Positions 8,493 through 17,105 of a stretch of 64,000 bases of DNA are shown here, in pieces. A program made the translations under genes and the position numbers. The stretch is from Bordetella genomosp. 10 (GTDB taxonomy: Bacteria > Pseudomonadota > Gammaproteobacteria > Burkholderiales > Burkholderiaceae_B), in the NCBI RefSeq assembly GCF_002261225.1, contig NZ_NEVM01000005.1, forward strand, positions 1,736,001 through 1,800,000. The letters run 5' to 3'. The notes beneath the pieces are model-generated. The model had not been told where the DNA came from. It worked only from the letters and a program-made list of their open reading frames with translations, and searched no databases. The stretch's first letter is position 1. Every line of letters begins with the position of its first letter.

Positions 8493-8821
8493 GACATGCG
8501 GGAAAATACTGATTTCTGATTCTGGTATCAACTGCCTTTATAGGCTTTATAGGTATAGGTGGCGTCGTCCATTCGCCGCCTGATGTTGCACCGCCGAACA
8601 CACGCGTCCTCCGGACCAGCTTGCGCCCTCGCATCCACGCAGTCCATCGATGCCTTCCTGCCTTGCGCGGGCGCCCGATCCCGCGATGCGGCCGAGCCCG
8701 CACCCCGCCAGCCCCAAAACCGTGCATCCCCGCACGCAAACGCACCATGCTGTCGCACGACGGACGGCCATGGAGCGTCCTGCTTGGCCTTTTCCTAGGG
8801 AAATCCCGGCTCAAGCAAGAG

Positions 8822-8838
8822 TTGGCATGTACCTTGCT
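8822..8838 (+). promoter_or_regulatory. Sigma-54 (RpoN) promoter of the ABC importer operon
   Basis: TTGGCATGTACCTTGCT matches the -24/-12 consensus TGGCAC-N4-TTGCW, with the invariant GG (8824-8825) and GC (8836-8837) separated by exactly 10 bases. Transcription would start near 8849, giving a leader of about 95 bases before the ATG at 8945. RpoN control is typical of nitrogen-regulated or activator-dependent uptake systems. I did not find a convincing NtrC site upstream. Confidence 0.8.
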
Positions 8839-8849
8839 TGAAATTCAAG
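8837..8849. promoter_or_regulatory. Perfect palindrome at the sigma-54 start site
   Basis: CTTGAA-A-TTCAAG (8837-8849) is a perfect palindrome beginning at the -12 element, and the half-site recurs as CTTGAATTTGAAT at 8853-8865. Its position over the expected transcription start suggests a repressor operator. The XRE-cupin regulator at 15347 is a candidate ligand-responsive repressor, but this is inferred only from linkage. Confidence 0.5.
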
Positions 8850-8944
8850 CGACTTGAATTTGAATACTTAACCTGGAAATTCATGGCGAGCCAGCGTAAT
8901 CTGGCGGCCTGATTCCCTCCCCATCCTTTCAGCCAGGAGCAGAA

Positions 8945-10117
8945 ATGCGCAGGAAAATCTCTCTCGCCGCGGGCGCGTTGGCCGGCATCGCCACGCTGAT
9001 GGCATGCGTGACGCCGGCCGTCGCCAAGGACGTCGTGAAGATCGCCTTCATCGGGCCGCTCACCGGCGGCGTGTCCGCGATCGGCCTGGGCGGCCGCGAT
9101 TCCGCCGAACTGGCCGTGCGCCTGCGCAACGCCGATCCCAAGTCCAAGTACACCTACGAGCTGGTCACGCAGGACGACGAATGCCGTCCCAATATCGGCG
9201 TGCAGGTGGCCACCAAGGTATCGACGGACCGCTCCATCGTGGCCGGCGTCACGCACTTCTGCTCGGCCGTGGCCATGGGCACGGTGGGCGTCTACCATCG
9301 CTTCGGCCTGCCCGTGGTGGTGTGGGGCGCGGTGCTGCCCGACGTGACCTACGGCAACGACTACAGCGAGATCCATCGCGTCAACGGCACGATGATCAAC
9401 CAGAACGAAGTCGCGGCGAAGTTCATGACCGGCCAGGGCTACAAGACCTGGGCCATCATTCACGACACCACCGACTACGGCAAGGGCCACGACAAGTACT
9501 TCACGGACTTCGTCACGAAGGACGGCGGCAAGATCGTGGCGGACTTCGGCGTCACGGCCGACCAGCAGGACTTCACCACCGAGTTGACGAAGATCCGCGA
9601 ACTCAAGCCCGACGTCATCTACTTCGGCGGCTTGACGCCGCTGGGCGTGCGCATCCGCACGCAGATGGACAAGCTGGGCATCAAGGCGCAATTCGAAGGC
9701 ACCTCCGGCATCAAGTCCGACGCGTACATCGAGGGCGTGGGCCCGAAACTGGCCGAGGGTTCGCTGTCGTTCATCGAGGGCGCGCCGCTGGACAAGCTGC
9801 CTGGCGGCAAGTATTTCTCCGAGCAGTACGCCAAGCAGAATTTCAGCGAGCCGGCCGAAGCCTACGGTCCCTTCGCCTTCGCGGCCGCCAACCTGATCAT
9901 GGACGCGGTGGAGAAGGTCGGTCCCGACCGCAAGAAGGTCCGCGGCGAGCTGAATGCCACCAAGGACGCCGACACCATCATCGGCAAGGTGACCTTCGAC
10001 GACCACCGCCAGAACGTCGTTCCGCTGGTGACCAAGTACGTGGTCGACGACGGCAAATGGACGATCTGGGAAGACAGCAGCTACGCCAAGGGCGCCAAGA
10101 AGCTGACCGTGCAATAA
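8945..10117 (+). CDS. Branched-chain-type ABC transporter substrate-binding protein
   Basis: This 390-residue periplasmic receptor has a signal peptide (residues 1-27, ending near AVAKD) and a type I periplasmic binding fold of the Peripla_BP_6/LivJ family: VKIAFIGPLTGG, then VTHFCSAVAMGTVGVYH and GYKTWAIIHDTTDYGKGH. AGGAG precedes the ATG by 6 bases. It heads a five-gene importer transcribed from a sigma-54 promoter. The co-transcribed M20 hydrolase suggests a carbamoyl- or ureido-type nitrogen compound rather than leucine, but the ligand is inferred. Confidence 0.93.
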   Translation: MRRKISLAAGALAGIATLMACVTPAVAKDVVKIAFIGPLTGGVSAIGLGGRDSAELAVRLRNADPKSKYTYELVTQDDECRPNIGVQVATKVSTDRSIVAGVTHFCSAVAMGTVGVYHRFGLPVVVWGAVLPDVTYGNDYSEIHRVNGTMINQNEVAAKFMTGQGYKTWAIIHDTTDYGKGHDKYFTDFVTKDGGKIVADFGVTADQQDFTTELTKIRELKPDVIYFGGLTPLGVRIRTQMDKLGIKAQFEGTSGIKSDAYIEGVGPKLAEGSLSFIEGAPLDKLPGGKYFSEQYAKQNFSEPAEAYGPFAFAAANLIMDAVEKVGPDRKKVRGELNATKDADTIIGKVTFDDHRQNVVPLVTKYVVDDGKWTIWEDSSYAKGAKKLTVQ

Positions 10118-10130
10118 GCACTCCGCCCGG

Positions 10131-10146
10131 GGCGGGCATACCCGCC
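10131..10146 (+). terminator. GC-rich hairpin between receptor and permease genes
   Basis: GGCGGG-CATA-CCCGCC forms a six-pair stem 13 bases after the receptor stop. There is no T-tract. Such intergenic hairpins often stabilise the upstream receptor mRNA or give partial termination, raising receptor over permease expression. The 159-base gap 10118-10276 otherwise shows only GC-rich sequence. Confidence 0.45.
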
Positions 10147-10276
10147 GGCATCGCGTCCAGGAAGTCCGTATGCGCCTGGACGCGGCGCCTGGACATGGCG
10201 CCGGGCCGCCCGCCCCATGGGTTCCGCCGCCCGCCTGACGGCGGCGGGACAGCCCCTAGGAATACCGGAATCATCG

Positions 10277-11206
10277 ATGAGCGAGCTGGGACAATACATT
10301 TTCAATGGGCTGATGCTGGGCGTCATCTACGCCATGGTCGCCGTCGGCTTCACCTTGTTCTTCGGCGTGCTGGACGTCATCCAGTTCTCGCACGGCGACG
10401 TGCTGATGGTGGGCGCCTTCGGCGGCCTGGCGGCATCGACGGGCGTGCTGAAGCTGGGCATCGGCTCGGACGCCGTGCAACTGGCGGCCGTCATCGTCGC
10501 CGCCCTGTGCGTGACGGGCCTGCTGGGCGCCCTGATCGCCCGCTTCCTGGTGCTGCCCCTGCGCAAGGCCCCGCCCCTGAACACCCTGCTCGCCACGCTG
10601 ATGCTGGGCACGGTATTGCGCGAGGCCGTGCGCCTGTTCTACCCGGACGGCTCGAATCCCAAGCCCTTCCCCGCGCTGCTGCCGAACGCCACCCTGCACC
10701 TGGGCGGGCTGACGCTGCGCGTCGACAACCTGATCATTCTTTTCGCCGGCATCGCCGTGATCGCCGGCCTGCACGTCCTGATCACGCGCACGCGCCTGGG
10801 CATGGCCATCCGCGCGGTCGCGCAGGATGGCGAGACCGCCCGCCTGATGGGCATCAACTTCGACGCCGTGGTGCTGCTGACCTTCGCCCTGGGCTCGGGC
10901 ATGGCCGCGCTCGCGGGCGTGATGAACGGCCTCTACTACAACGAGATCAACTTCAACATCGGCCTGCTCCTGGGCGTCATCGGCTTCGCGTCGGCCATCC
11001 TCGGCGGCCTCGGCAACCTGTACGGCGCCGTGCTCGGCGGCTTCCTGTTCGCCGGCCTGCAGGTGCTGGGCAGCGCCGCCCTGCCCGCCCTGATCCCGGA
11101 CATTCCCAGCGCGTATCGCGACGTCTTCGCCTTCGCGGTGGTCATCATCCTCATGGCGTGGAAACCCACCGGCCTGATCGCCGAAAAATCCAGCGAGCGA
11201 GTCTGA
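10277..11206 (+). CDS. Branched-chain-type ABC transporter permease (LivH family)
   Basis: The 309-residue inner-membrane protein has about eight hydrophobic helices and the LivH-family opening FNGLMLGVIYAMVAVGFTLFFG. The EAA-like cytoplasmic stretch GMAIRAVAQDGETARLMG contacts the ATPase. The start ATG at 10277 fits the family start. LivM follows after 5 bases. It forms the translocation channel with LivM. Confidence 0.92.
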   Translation: MSELGQYIFNGLMLGVIYAMVAVGFTLFFGVLDVIQFSHGDVLMVGAFGGLAASTGVLKLGIGSDAVQLAAVIVAALCVTGLLGALIARFLVLPLRKAPPLNTLLATLMLGTVLREAVRLFYPDGSNPKPFPALLPNATLHLGGLTLRVDNLIILFAGIAVIAGLHVLITRTRLGMAIRAVAQDGETARLMGINFDAVVLLTFALGSGMAALAGVMNGLYYNEINFNIGLLLGVIGFASAILGGLGNLYGAVLGGFLFAGLQVLGSAALPALIPDIPSAYRDVFAFAVVIILMAWKPTGLIAEKSSERV

Positions 11207-11211
11207 CCGAC

Positions 11212-12432
11212 ATGAAACCCGTGACCCACCTGGAAATACGCCATCCCGGCCTGCTGCTGACCGTGGCCGCCGCGCTGCTCACCCTGTACCTGTGGCTGTT
11301 CCTGCACGCCGAAAACCAGATCGGCGTCGCCGTGCTGCTGCTGGCGGCCCTGGCCGCCGGACTCGCCGCCGGCCGGCTGAACCTGGTGCGCAAGGTCGAA
11401 CTGGCCGGCGCCGACCGTCCCGGCATCGCGCGCGGCCTGGCCATCGGCTGCGCCCTTCTCCTGATCGCGGTCTTTCATCAGTCGGACTTCGTGCTGCTGA
11501 TGCTGTGCACGGTCCTGCTCTACGTCACGGCCTGCCTGGGGTTGACCGTGCAGTTCGGCTTCTCCGGCGTCGCCAATTTCGCCGGCGCCGCCTTCTTCGG
11601 CGTCGGCGCCTATGCCACCGCCACGCTGGCCCAGCACACGGGCCTGCCGCTGCTGCTGGACGTCGCGCTGGCCGGCGTCATCGCGGCGCTGGTGGGTTCG
11701 CTGCTCATCACGCCCGTGCTGCGGACGCGCGGCCACTACGCCGCGCTGGTGACCATCGCCTTCGGCATTCTTTTCCGCACCTTCATCGAGGTCAACGACG
11801 TGCTGGGCGGCCCGCAAGGCCTGCAAGCCCCCGGCATGAAGCTGTTCGGACACGACTTCAACGAGAGCTTCACCGTGTTCGGAGCCGACGTCTCCTTCTA
11901 CGTGAGCTACGCCGTGCTCTGCCTGGCGCTTTGCGCCGGCGCCTTCGCCGTCGTCAAGGCCGTGGAGCGCTCGTGGGTCGGCCTGGCCATGGACGTGGTG
12001 CGCACCGACGAAACCTCGGCGGCGGCCTTCGGCCTGCACATCGCGCGCTGGAAAGTCGTCGCCTTCGTCATGGGCAACTTCTTCGCCGGCGCGGCCGGGG
12101 GCGTCTACGGCATGGTGACCGGCTTCATCGCGCCCAACAACTTCACGTTCTCCGATTCCCTCCTGATGCTTTCCATCGTGATCCTGGGCGGACTCGGCAA
12201 CCCGGTGGGCCTGGTGCCCGCGGCGGTCATCGTCCTGATCCTGCCCGAGAAGCTGCAGTTCATCCAAGAATACCGCTTCCTGCTCTACGCCGCCCTGGTC
12301 ATCGCCATCCTGCTGTTTCGCCCGGATGGCCTGCTGCCTCGGCGCACGCGCCTGTTCTTCGGCCGCGGCGCGCGGCGCGCCCCGGCGCCCACCGTGCGCG
12401 CGCCGGCCGCCGACGGGAGGGCCGCGCAATGA
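11212..12432 (+). CDS. Branched-chain-type ABC transporter permease (LivM family)
   Basis: This 406-residue membrane protein starts MKPVTHLEIRHPG and has about ten hydrophobic segments. The conserved LivM stretch LTVQFGFSGVANFAGAAFFGVGAY lies in the middle, and GLAMDVVRTDETSAAAFG is the ATPase-coupling loop. The N-terminal hydrophobic region before LGLTVQFG is longer than in short LivM proteins. The stop overlaps the LivG start by ATGA. It pairs with the LivH permease. Confidence 0.92.
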   Translation: MKPVTHLEIRHPGLLLTVAAALLTLYLWLFLHAENQIGVAVLLLAALAAGLAAGRLNLVRKVELAGADRPGIARGLAIGCALLLIAVFHQSDFVLLMLCTVLLYVTACLGLTVQFGFSGVANFAGAAFFGVGAYATATLAQHTGLPLLLDVALAGVIAALVGSLLITPVLRTRGHYAALVTIAFGILFRTFIEVNDVLGGPQGLQAPGMKLFGHDFNESFTVFGADVSFYVSYAVLCLALCAGAFAVVKAVERSWVGLAMDVVRTDETSAAAFGLHIARWKVVAFVMGNFFAGAAGGVYGMVTGFIAPNNFTFSDSLLMLSIVILGGLGNPVGLVPAAVIVLILPEKLQFIQEYRFLLYAALVIAILLFRPDGLLPRRTRLFFGRGARRAPAPTVRAPAADGRAAQ

Positions 12433-13214
12433 GCAGGCAGGCCATGATCCAGGTCCGCGGACTGACCATGCGTTTCGGCGGCCTCACGGCGCTGGACAAC
12501 CTGGACCTTCACATCGAGGAAGGCGAAGTGCTGGGCCTGCTCGGCCCCAACGGTTCGGGCAAGACCACCTTCTTCAACGTGCTGACCGGCCTGTACAAGG
12601 CGTCCGGCGGCAGCATCTCCTTCGACGGCCGCGAAGTGGTGGGCCAGACCCCGCAATCCATCTACCGGTCCGGCGTGGCGCGCACCTTCCAGCGCTCGCG
12701 CCTGTCCCTGCCCCTGACGGTGTTCGACAACATCGTCATCGGCGACTACCAGCACATGCGGCACGGGCTGTTCTTCAACCTGTTCCGCCGCGCCGCGTTC
12801 CGCGCGGAGTACGACCGTTATGTGGAAAAGGTCGTCGAATTGCTGGGAATCTTCAGTCCGCCCCTGGTGGACCGGCTGTTCGAACCGGTGGAGACCTTCA
12901 CCATGATCGACCGCCGCCGCATCGAGGTCTGCCGGGCGCTGATGAGCCGGCCGCGCCTGCTGCTGCTGGACGAGCCCTCCGCGGGGATGACCCACGAGGA
13001 AACCCACGAGCTGATGAGCGACATCCTGGACGTGCGCGGCAAGCTGCCCGGCCTGACCGTCGTGCTGATCGAGCATGAAATGAACGTCATCGAACGCATC
13101 ACGGAACGCTGCATCGTGCTGAACTACGGCAAGAAGATCGCCGAAGGCAGCTACGCCGAGATCACCGCCGACCCGCAGGTCCAGACCGCATACCTGGGGG
13201 AGGACATCGAATGA
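12429..13214 (+). CDS. ABC transporter ATP-binding protein (LivG family) with an atypical signature motif
   Basis: The 261-residue ATPase has Walker A GPNGSGKT, Walker B LLLLDEPSAGMT and an H-loop histidine in LIEHEMNV. The family C-terminal tail ends in AYLGED. The ABC signature, normally LAYGDQRR in LivG, reads FTMIDRRR, so the conserved glycine is missing while the flanking RRIEVCRAL is intact. In a LivG/LivF heterodimer this would weaken one of the two ATP sites; LivF here keeps SGGEQ. It starts in an ATGA overlap with LivM and ends in an ATGA overlap with LivF. Confidence 0.92.
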   Translation: MSRQAMIQVRGLTMRFGGLTALDNLDLHIEEGEVLGLLGPNGSGKTTFFNVLTGLYKASGGSISFDGREVVGQTPQSIYRSGVARTFQRSRLSLPLTVFDNIVIGDYQHMRHGLFFNLFRRAAFRAEYDRYVEKVVELLGIFSPPLVDRLFEPVETFTMIDRRRIEVCRALMSRPRLLLLDEPSAGMTHEETHELMSDILDVRGKLPGLTVVLIEHEMNVIERITERCIVLNYGKKIAEGSYAEITADPQVQTAYLGEDIE

Positions 13215-13918
13215 GCATCCTGCAAGTCGAGAACCTGACCACCGGCTACGACCGCATCGACGTCCTGCATGGCGTGTCCATCGAGGTCCAGCCGGGCAAG
13301 ATCACCTGCATTCTCGGCGCCAACGGCGCCGGCAAGACCACCCTCATCCGTTCCATCCTGGGCCTCACGCCGCCGCGCCAGGGGCGCATCATGTGGGACG
13401 GCAACGACCTGACGGGCCAGAAAACCCATCGCATCGTCGCCAGCGGCATTGCCTGCATCCCGGAAGGAAGAAAGATCTTCCCGCGCATGACGGTGGCGGA
13501 GAACCTGGCGCTCGGCGCCTACCTGGAGCCGGACCCGGCCCGCATCCGCGAGCGGCAGCAGAACGTCTACGACATCTTTCCGCGCCTGCGCGAACGCGCC
13601 GGCCAGCTCGCCGGCACCATGTCCGGCGGCGAGCAGGCCATGGTCTCCATCGGCCGCGGCCTGATGGCCGCCCCGCGGCTGCTGGTGATCGACGAGCCTT
13701 CGCTGGGCCTGTCCCCGCTCTACGTGAAGGAAAACTTCAACGTCATCAAGCGCATCAACGCGCTGGGGATGACCGTCCTGCTGGTCGAGCAGAACGCGCG
13801 CCAGACCCTGGCGATCTCCCATTACGGCTACGTCCTGTCGCAAGGCCGCGTGGTCGCCCAAGGCACGGCCGAGGACTTGCGCAACGACGACGGCGTGCGT
13901 TCGGCGTATTTCGGCTGA
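13211..13918 (+). CDS. ABC transporter ATP-binding protein (LivF family)
   Basis: The 235-residue ATPase has Walker A GANGAGKT, signature MSGGEQAMVSIGRGLM, Walker B LLVIDEPSLGLS and a switch segment VLLVEQNARQ. It energises import together with LivG, with which it overlaps by four bases. The M20 hydrolase begins 37 bases later, so the transporter and the enzyme are probably one transcription unit. Confidence 0.93.
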   Translation: MSILQVENLTTGYDRIDVLHGVSIEVQPGKITCILGANGAGKTTLIRSILGLTPPRQGRIMWDGNDLTGQKTHRIVASGIACIPEGRKIFPRMTVAENLALGAYLEPDPARIRERQQNVYDIFPRLRERAGQLAGTMSGGEQAMVSIGRGLMAAPRLLVIDEPSLGLSPLYVKENFNVIKRINALGMTVLLVEQNARQTLAISHYGYVLSQGRVVAQGTAEDLRNDDGVRSAYFG

Positions 13919-13955
13919 AGCCCCCCATCCAACATCACCGCAGCACAGGCACACC

Positions 13956-15245
13956 ATGACGCAGCAACCCGATCATCCCAGCGCCCAATCGGCCCAGGAC
14001 CACGTCGACCCCGAACGGCTGGAAACGGCCATCGCCGCCCTGGCGGCCTTCGGCGGCCGCGACGACGGCGGGGTCTCGCGGCAGACCCTGACCGACGTCG
14101 ACCTGGCCGCGCGCCGCCACCTGGTGGAACGCGCCCGCGCGCTGGGCTGCGAAGTCGGCACGGACGATTGCGCCAATCTGTACTTCCGCCGTCCCGGCAA
14201 GGCGGACCTGCCGCCGGTGCTGACCGGCAGCCACGCGGACACCCAGCCCGTGGGCGGCAAGCTGGACGGCGCCTACGGCGTGCTCGCCGGCCTGGAGACC
14301 ATCGCGGCGCTCAACGACGCCGGCATCGAAACGCTGCGTCCCATCGAAGTCGTCTCCTGGACCAACGAGGAAGGCAGCCGCTTCGGCCCGGGCACCATGG
14401 GATCCAGCGCCTTCGTGGAGCCGGCGCGGCTGGCCGGATATCGCGAGTCCCGCGACCTCGACGGCGTCCGCTTCGGCGACGCGCTGGACGCGGCGCTCGC
14501 GGCCATGCCCGACTTGCGCCGCCTGCCGATGCCGCGCCCGATGTCGGCCTGCGTGGAGCTGCACATCGAGCAAGGCCCCGTGCTGGAAAGCGCCGGACTG
14601 CCGCTGGGCGTGGTGGACGGCATCCAGAGCGTGCGCTGGTACCGGGTGACCTGCCAGGGCATGATGGCGCACGCCGGCACCACGCCCATGGAGAACCGCA
14701 GGGACGCCATGGCGATGGCCGTGGGCATCGCCGCGCAACTCTATGCGCGCGGCGCCCAACTGACCGCGCAAGGCTTGCGGCTTACCCTGGGACGCTGGCA
14801 GGTGGAGCCGAATTCGATCAACACGATTCCCGGCACGGTGGTGTTCACCGTGGACGCCCGTTGCGTGGACGAAACCGTGCTGGATACCTTCGAGGCCGCG
14901 CTCGACCGGGCGGTAGCCGAGGCGCCGCCGCGCGGCGCGGCCAGCCGCGAGAGCCTTTTCCGGCGCGCGCCGACGCGCTTCCCGCCGGCGATGCTGGCGC
15001 TGGTGGAGCGCGCCTGCGGCCGCGCCGCGGCCAGCGCCGGTTGCGGCGCCCCGATACGATTGACCTCGGGCGCGTTCCACGATGCCATGTACCTGGCCGA
15101 CCACTGCCCCACGGGGATGATTTTCGTGCCCAGCAAGGATGGCATCAGCCATAACGCGGCAGAGCATACGGACGCGGCGGAGCTTTTCCTGGGCGTGAAG
15201 GCGCTTGCGTATACTGTGACGGCGCTGGCCCAGCAGGCGGACTGA
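13956..15245 (+). CDS. M20-family Zn-dependent hydantoinase/carbamoylase (allantoate amidohydrolase or N-carbamoyl-amino-acid hydrolase type)
   Basis: This 429-residue cytoplasmic enzyme belongs to the M20 subfamily that removes carbamoyl or ureido groups. Metal ligands are visible in GSHADTQPVGGKLDGAYG (His, Asp), NEEGSRFGPG (Glu pair), LHIEQGPVLE (His) and ISHNAAEHTD (His). The inter-domain segment GMMAHAGTTPMENRRD is present. Products would be an amino acid or ureidoglycine derivative plus ammonia and carbon dioxide. Linkage to a sigma-54-driven importer supports nitrogen scavenging. The exact substrate cannot be told. Confidence 0.9.
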   Translation: MTQQPDHPSAQSAQDHVDPERLETAIAALAAFGGRDDGGVSRQTLTDVDLAARRHLVERARALGCEVGTDDCANLYFRRPGKADLPPVLTGSHADTQPVGGKLDGAYGVLAGLETIAALNDAGIETLRPIEVVSWTNEEGSRFGPGTMGSSAFVEPARLAGYRESRDLDGVRFGDALDAALAAMPDLRRLPMPRPMSACVELHIEQGPVLESAGLPLGVVDGIQSVRWYRVTCQGMMAHAGTTPMENRRDAMAMAVGIAAQLYARGAQLTAQGLRLTLGRWQVEPNSINTIPGTVVFTVDARCVDETVLDTFEAALDRAVAEAPPRGAASRESLFRRAPTRFPPAMLALVERACGRAAASAGCGAPIRLTSGAFHDAMYLADHCPTGMIFVPSKDGISHNAAEHTDAAELFLGVKALAYTVTALAQQAD

Positions 15246-15346
15246 GGCGTCGGGACGGCCCATTCACGGCCGCCGCCGCGCCAGGCCTTTCCTGGCCCGC
15301 AGCCGGCCGCGCCGCCGTCCATCCGTTTCCTACGCCATCCCAGAGC

Positions 15347-15943
15347 ATGTCTCCCCGCAAAAAGGCCGTCCCCGCCCCTCCCCCTGCCCCCGTCCCGCCC
15401 CCCTTGCCCAACGTCGGCCGCCGGCTGCGGCACGCAAGACTGGTGGCGGGATACACGCTCCTGACGCTGGCGCGCAAGGCGGACTGTTCGGAGAGCCTGG
15501 TCTCCAAGATAGAACGCGGGCAAGCGTCGCCCTCGCTGGCGATGCTGCACCGGCTCGCCGTGGCCCTGGATACGAACATCGCGGCCCTGACCAGCGACGA
15601 GGCGCCCAACACGGGCCCCGTCCTGCCGGCCGGCGAACGGCCGGTGATCAGCTCCGGCGGCATCTCGCTGGAACGGCTGGTCCTGCCCAAGCCGGGCGGC
15701 CTGCTACAGGCGAACATACATATCGTGGCGCCCGGGGCGGAGAGCGACGGACAGATCGTGCACACCGGGGAAGAAATGGGCTATGTGCTGGCCGGCACCG
15801 TGGAATTGCTTTTGGGCGACCAGGCCTACGTGCTGCACGCGGGCGACGCCTTCACCTTCCCCAGCGATACGCCGCATGGATATCGCAATACGGGAGAGGT
15901 GGAGGCGCAGGTGCTGTGGGTGAATTCGCCGGCCACGTATTGA
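15347..15943 (+). CDS. XRE-family regulator with a cupin effector domain
   Basis: The 198-residue protein has an N-terminal helix-turn-helix (residues about 25-80: VGRRLRHARLVAGYTLLTLA, then SESLVSKIERGQASPSL) and a C-terminal cupin barrel (VHTGEEMGYVLAG, then DAFTFPSDTPHGYRN). XRE-cupin proteins of the PuuR type bind small catabolic substrates and repress the adjacent uptake and degradation genes. It follows the M20 gene by 101 bases on the same strand and is the obvious local candidate for control of the importer operon. Confidence 0.9.
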   Translation: MSPRKKAVPAPPPAPVPPPLPNVGRRLRHARLVAGYTLLTLARKADCSESLVSKIERGQASPSLAMLHRLAVALDTNIAALTSDEAPNTGPVLPAGERPVISSGGISLERLVLPKPGGLLQANIHIVAPGAESDGQIVHTGEEMGYVLAGTVELLLGDQAYVLHAGDAFTFPSDTPHGYRNTGEVEAQVLWVNSPATY

Positions 15944-15959
15944 AGGCCGGCTCTGAAGC

Positions 15960-15980
15960 GCCGGCGCGATACGCGCCGGC
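15960..15980. terminator. Strong hairpin between convergent genes
   Basis: GCCGGCGCG-ATA-CGCGCCGGC is a perfect nine-pair stem in the short gap between the XRE-cupin gene and the frameshifted Bug gene. No T-run follows, so intrinsic termination is uncertain. The position suits transcript-end protection on both strands. Confidence 0.5.
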
Positions 15981-16025
15981 CGGCGTCCCCGGGAACGGGC
16001 GGACTTAGGCTACATCCCCCATCCG

Positions 16026-17014
16026 CTAGTTGATGGTAATGCCGCTGTCCTTGATGACCTTGCTCCAGACCGTCGTCTCGTGCGCCAGCAGGGCCTGCAG
16101 TTCCTGGGCGCTACCGCTGCGCGTTTCGGCGCCGATGCCCGTCAAGGTATCCTGCACTTCCTTCGACGCCATGACCTTGCGCAAGGCATCGTTCAGGGTC
16201 GCCAGCTTTTCCGGCGCCACGCCCTTGGGCGTGAACAGGCCGAACCAGCCCAGGGCCTGGAAGCCCGGCATATTCGCGCTGGCCGCCACGGTGGGCAGGT
16301 CGGGAAGCAGCGCGGTTTTTTCCGGGCTGGTCACAGCGATGCCTCGCAACTGGCCGCTCTTGATATAAGGCGTGAGTATGGCGACGTTGTCGATGCCCGC
16401 CTTCAGGCGGCCGGCCAGCAAGTCGGGCATCAGCGCGGAAGTCCCCTTGTAGGGGATGTATTGCATCTGCACGCCGGCGTTGCGCTTGATGAGTTCCCAG
16501 GACAGGTGCTGCGCGGAACCCGGGGTGGACCCGGCATAGGACAGTTCGTTGGGATGCGCCTTGGCGTAAGCCAGGAGCCCGGGCAAGTCGTTCACCGGCA
16601 AGGACGGATGCACCACCATGACATAGGGCGATGTCGCCACCAGGCCGACAGGCGCAAGGTCTTTCTGCGGGTCGAACCGGGTGTGCGGATACAGCGCGCG
16701 ATACGTGGAGAGCTGCGACGGCGCCATCAGCATGGTGTAGCCGTCGGCCGTCGACTTGGCAACGTCTTCCGCGGCGATGAGGCCGCTGGCGCCGGAATGG
16801 TTTTCGACCACGAAGGACTGGTGAAGCTGCTCGCCCATCTGTTGGCGATCAATCTGGCGACCACGTCGGTCGTCCCGCCCGCGGGCGTGCCGACCAGCAG
16901 CCGGATGGGCCTTTCCGGAAAGCCGGACGATTGCGCGTGCGCGCCGCCAAGCGCAAGGGTTGCCGCCAGGGCGGCCATGCAGCGGATGGCCGCGCGGCGA
17001 TGGAACATGGGCAT
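16026..17014 (-). pseudogene. Bug-family substrate-binding protein, broken by a single-base frameshift
   Basis: The N-terminal 58 residues read in one frame: signal peptide MPMFHRRAAIRCMAALAAT through GGAHA, then IRLLVGTPAGGTTDVVARLIAN. The rest reads in another frame from QQMGEQLHQSFVVENHSGAS to the C-terminal TVWSKVIKDSGITIN. The join is near 16839-16841, where AACAGATGGGC lacks one base relative to the expected codons. Both halves are otherwise intact and normal for a 325-residue Bug receptor. The start at 17014 has AGGAG 7 bases upstream. It could be a recent pseudogene or an assembly error. It lies before an enolase-superfamily gene on the same strand and would have been its uptake receptor. 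Confidence 0.85.
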
Positions 17015-17033
17015 TTCTTGTCTCCTGTGTAAT

Positions 17034-17061
17034 GTCTAATGCCTGAGGTCTGATGCCTGAG
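17034..17061. repeat. Tandem 14-bp duplication upstream of the Bug pseudogene
   Basis: GTCTAATGCCTGAG (17034-17047) is followed directly by GTCTGATGCCTGAG (17048-17061), one mismatch. It sits between the Bug pseudogene start and the stop of the enolase-superfamily gene. It may be a recent slippage product; no regulatory role is evident. Confidence 0.6.
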
Positions 17062-17105
17062 GCTGCCAAAACGCCGCCTTGAAAAACGCGATTTCCGCGG
17101 AACGA

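Noticed and set aside
8640..8820. Possible NtrC sites upstream of the sigma-54 promoter
   Set aside because: GTGC and GCAC half-sites occur, but not with the spacing of the NtrC consensus.
9004..13214. Very long open frames across the ABC importer genes
   Set aside because: They are alternative frames of high-GC coding DNA. The family motifs and ATGA overlaps define separate LivH, LivM, LivG and LivF genes.
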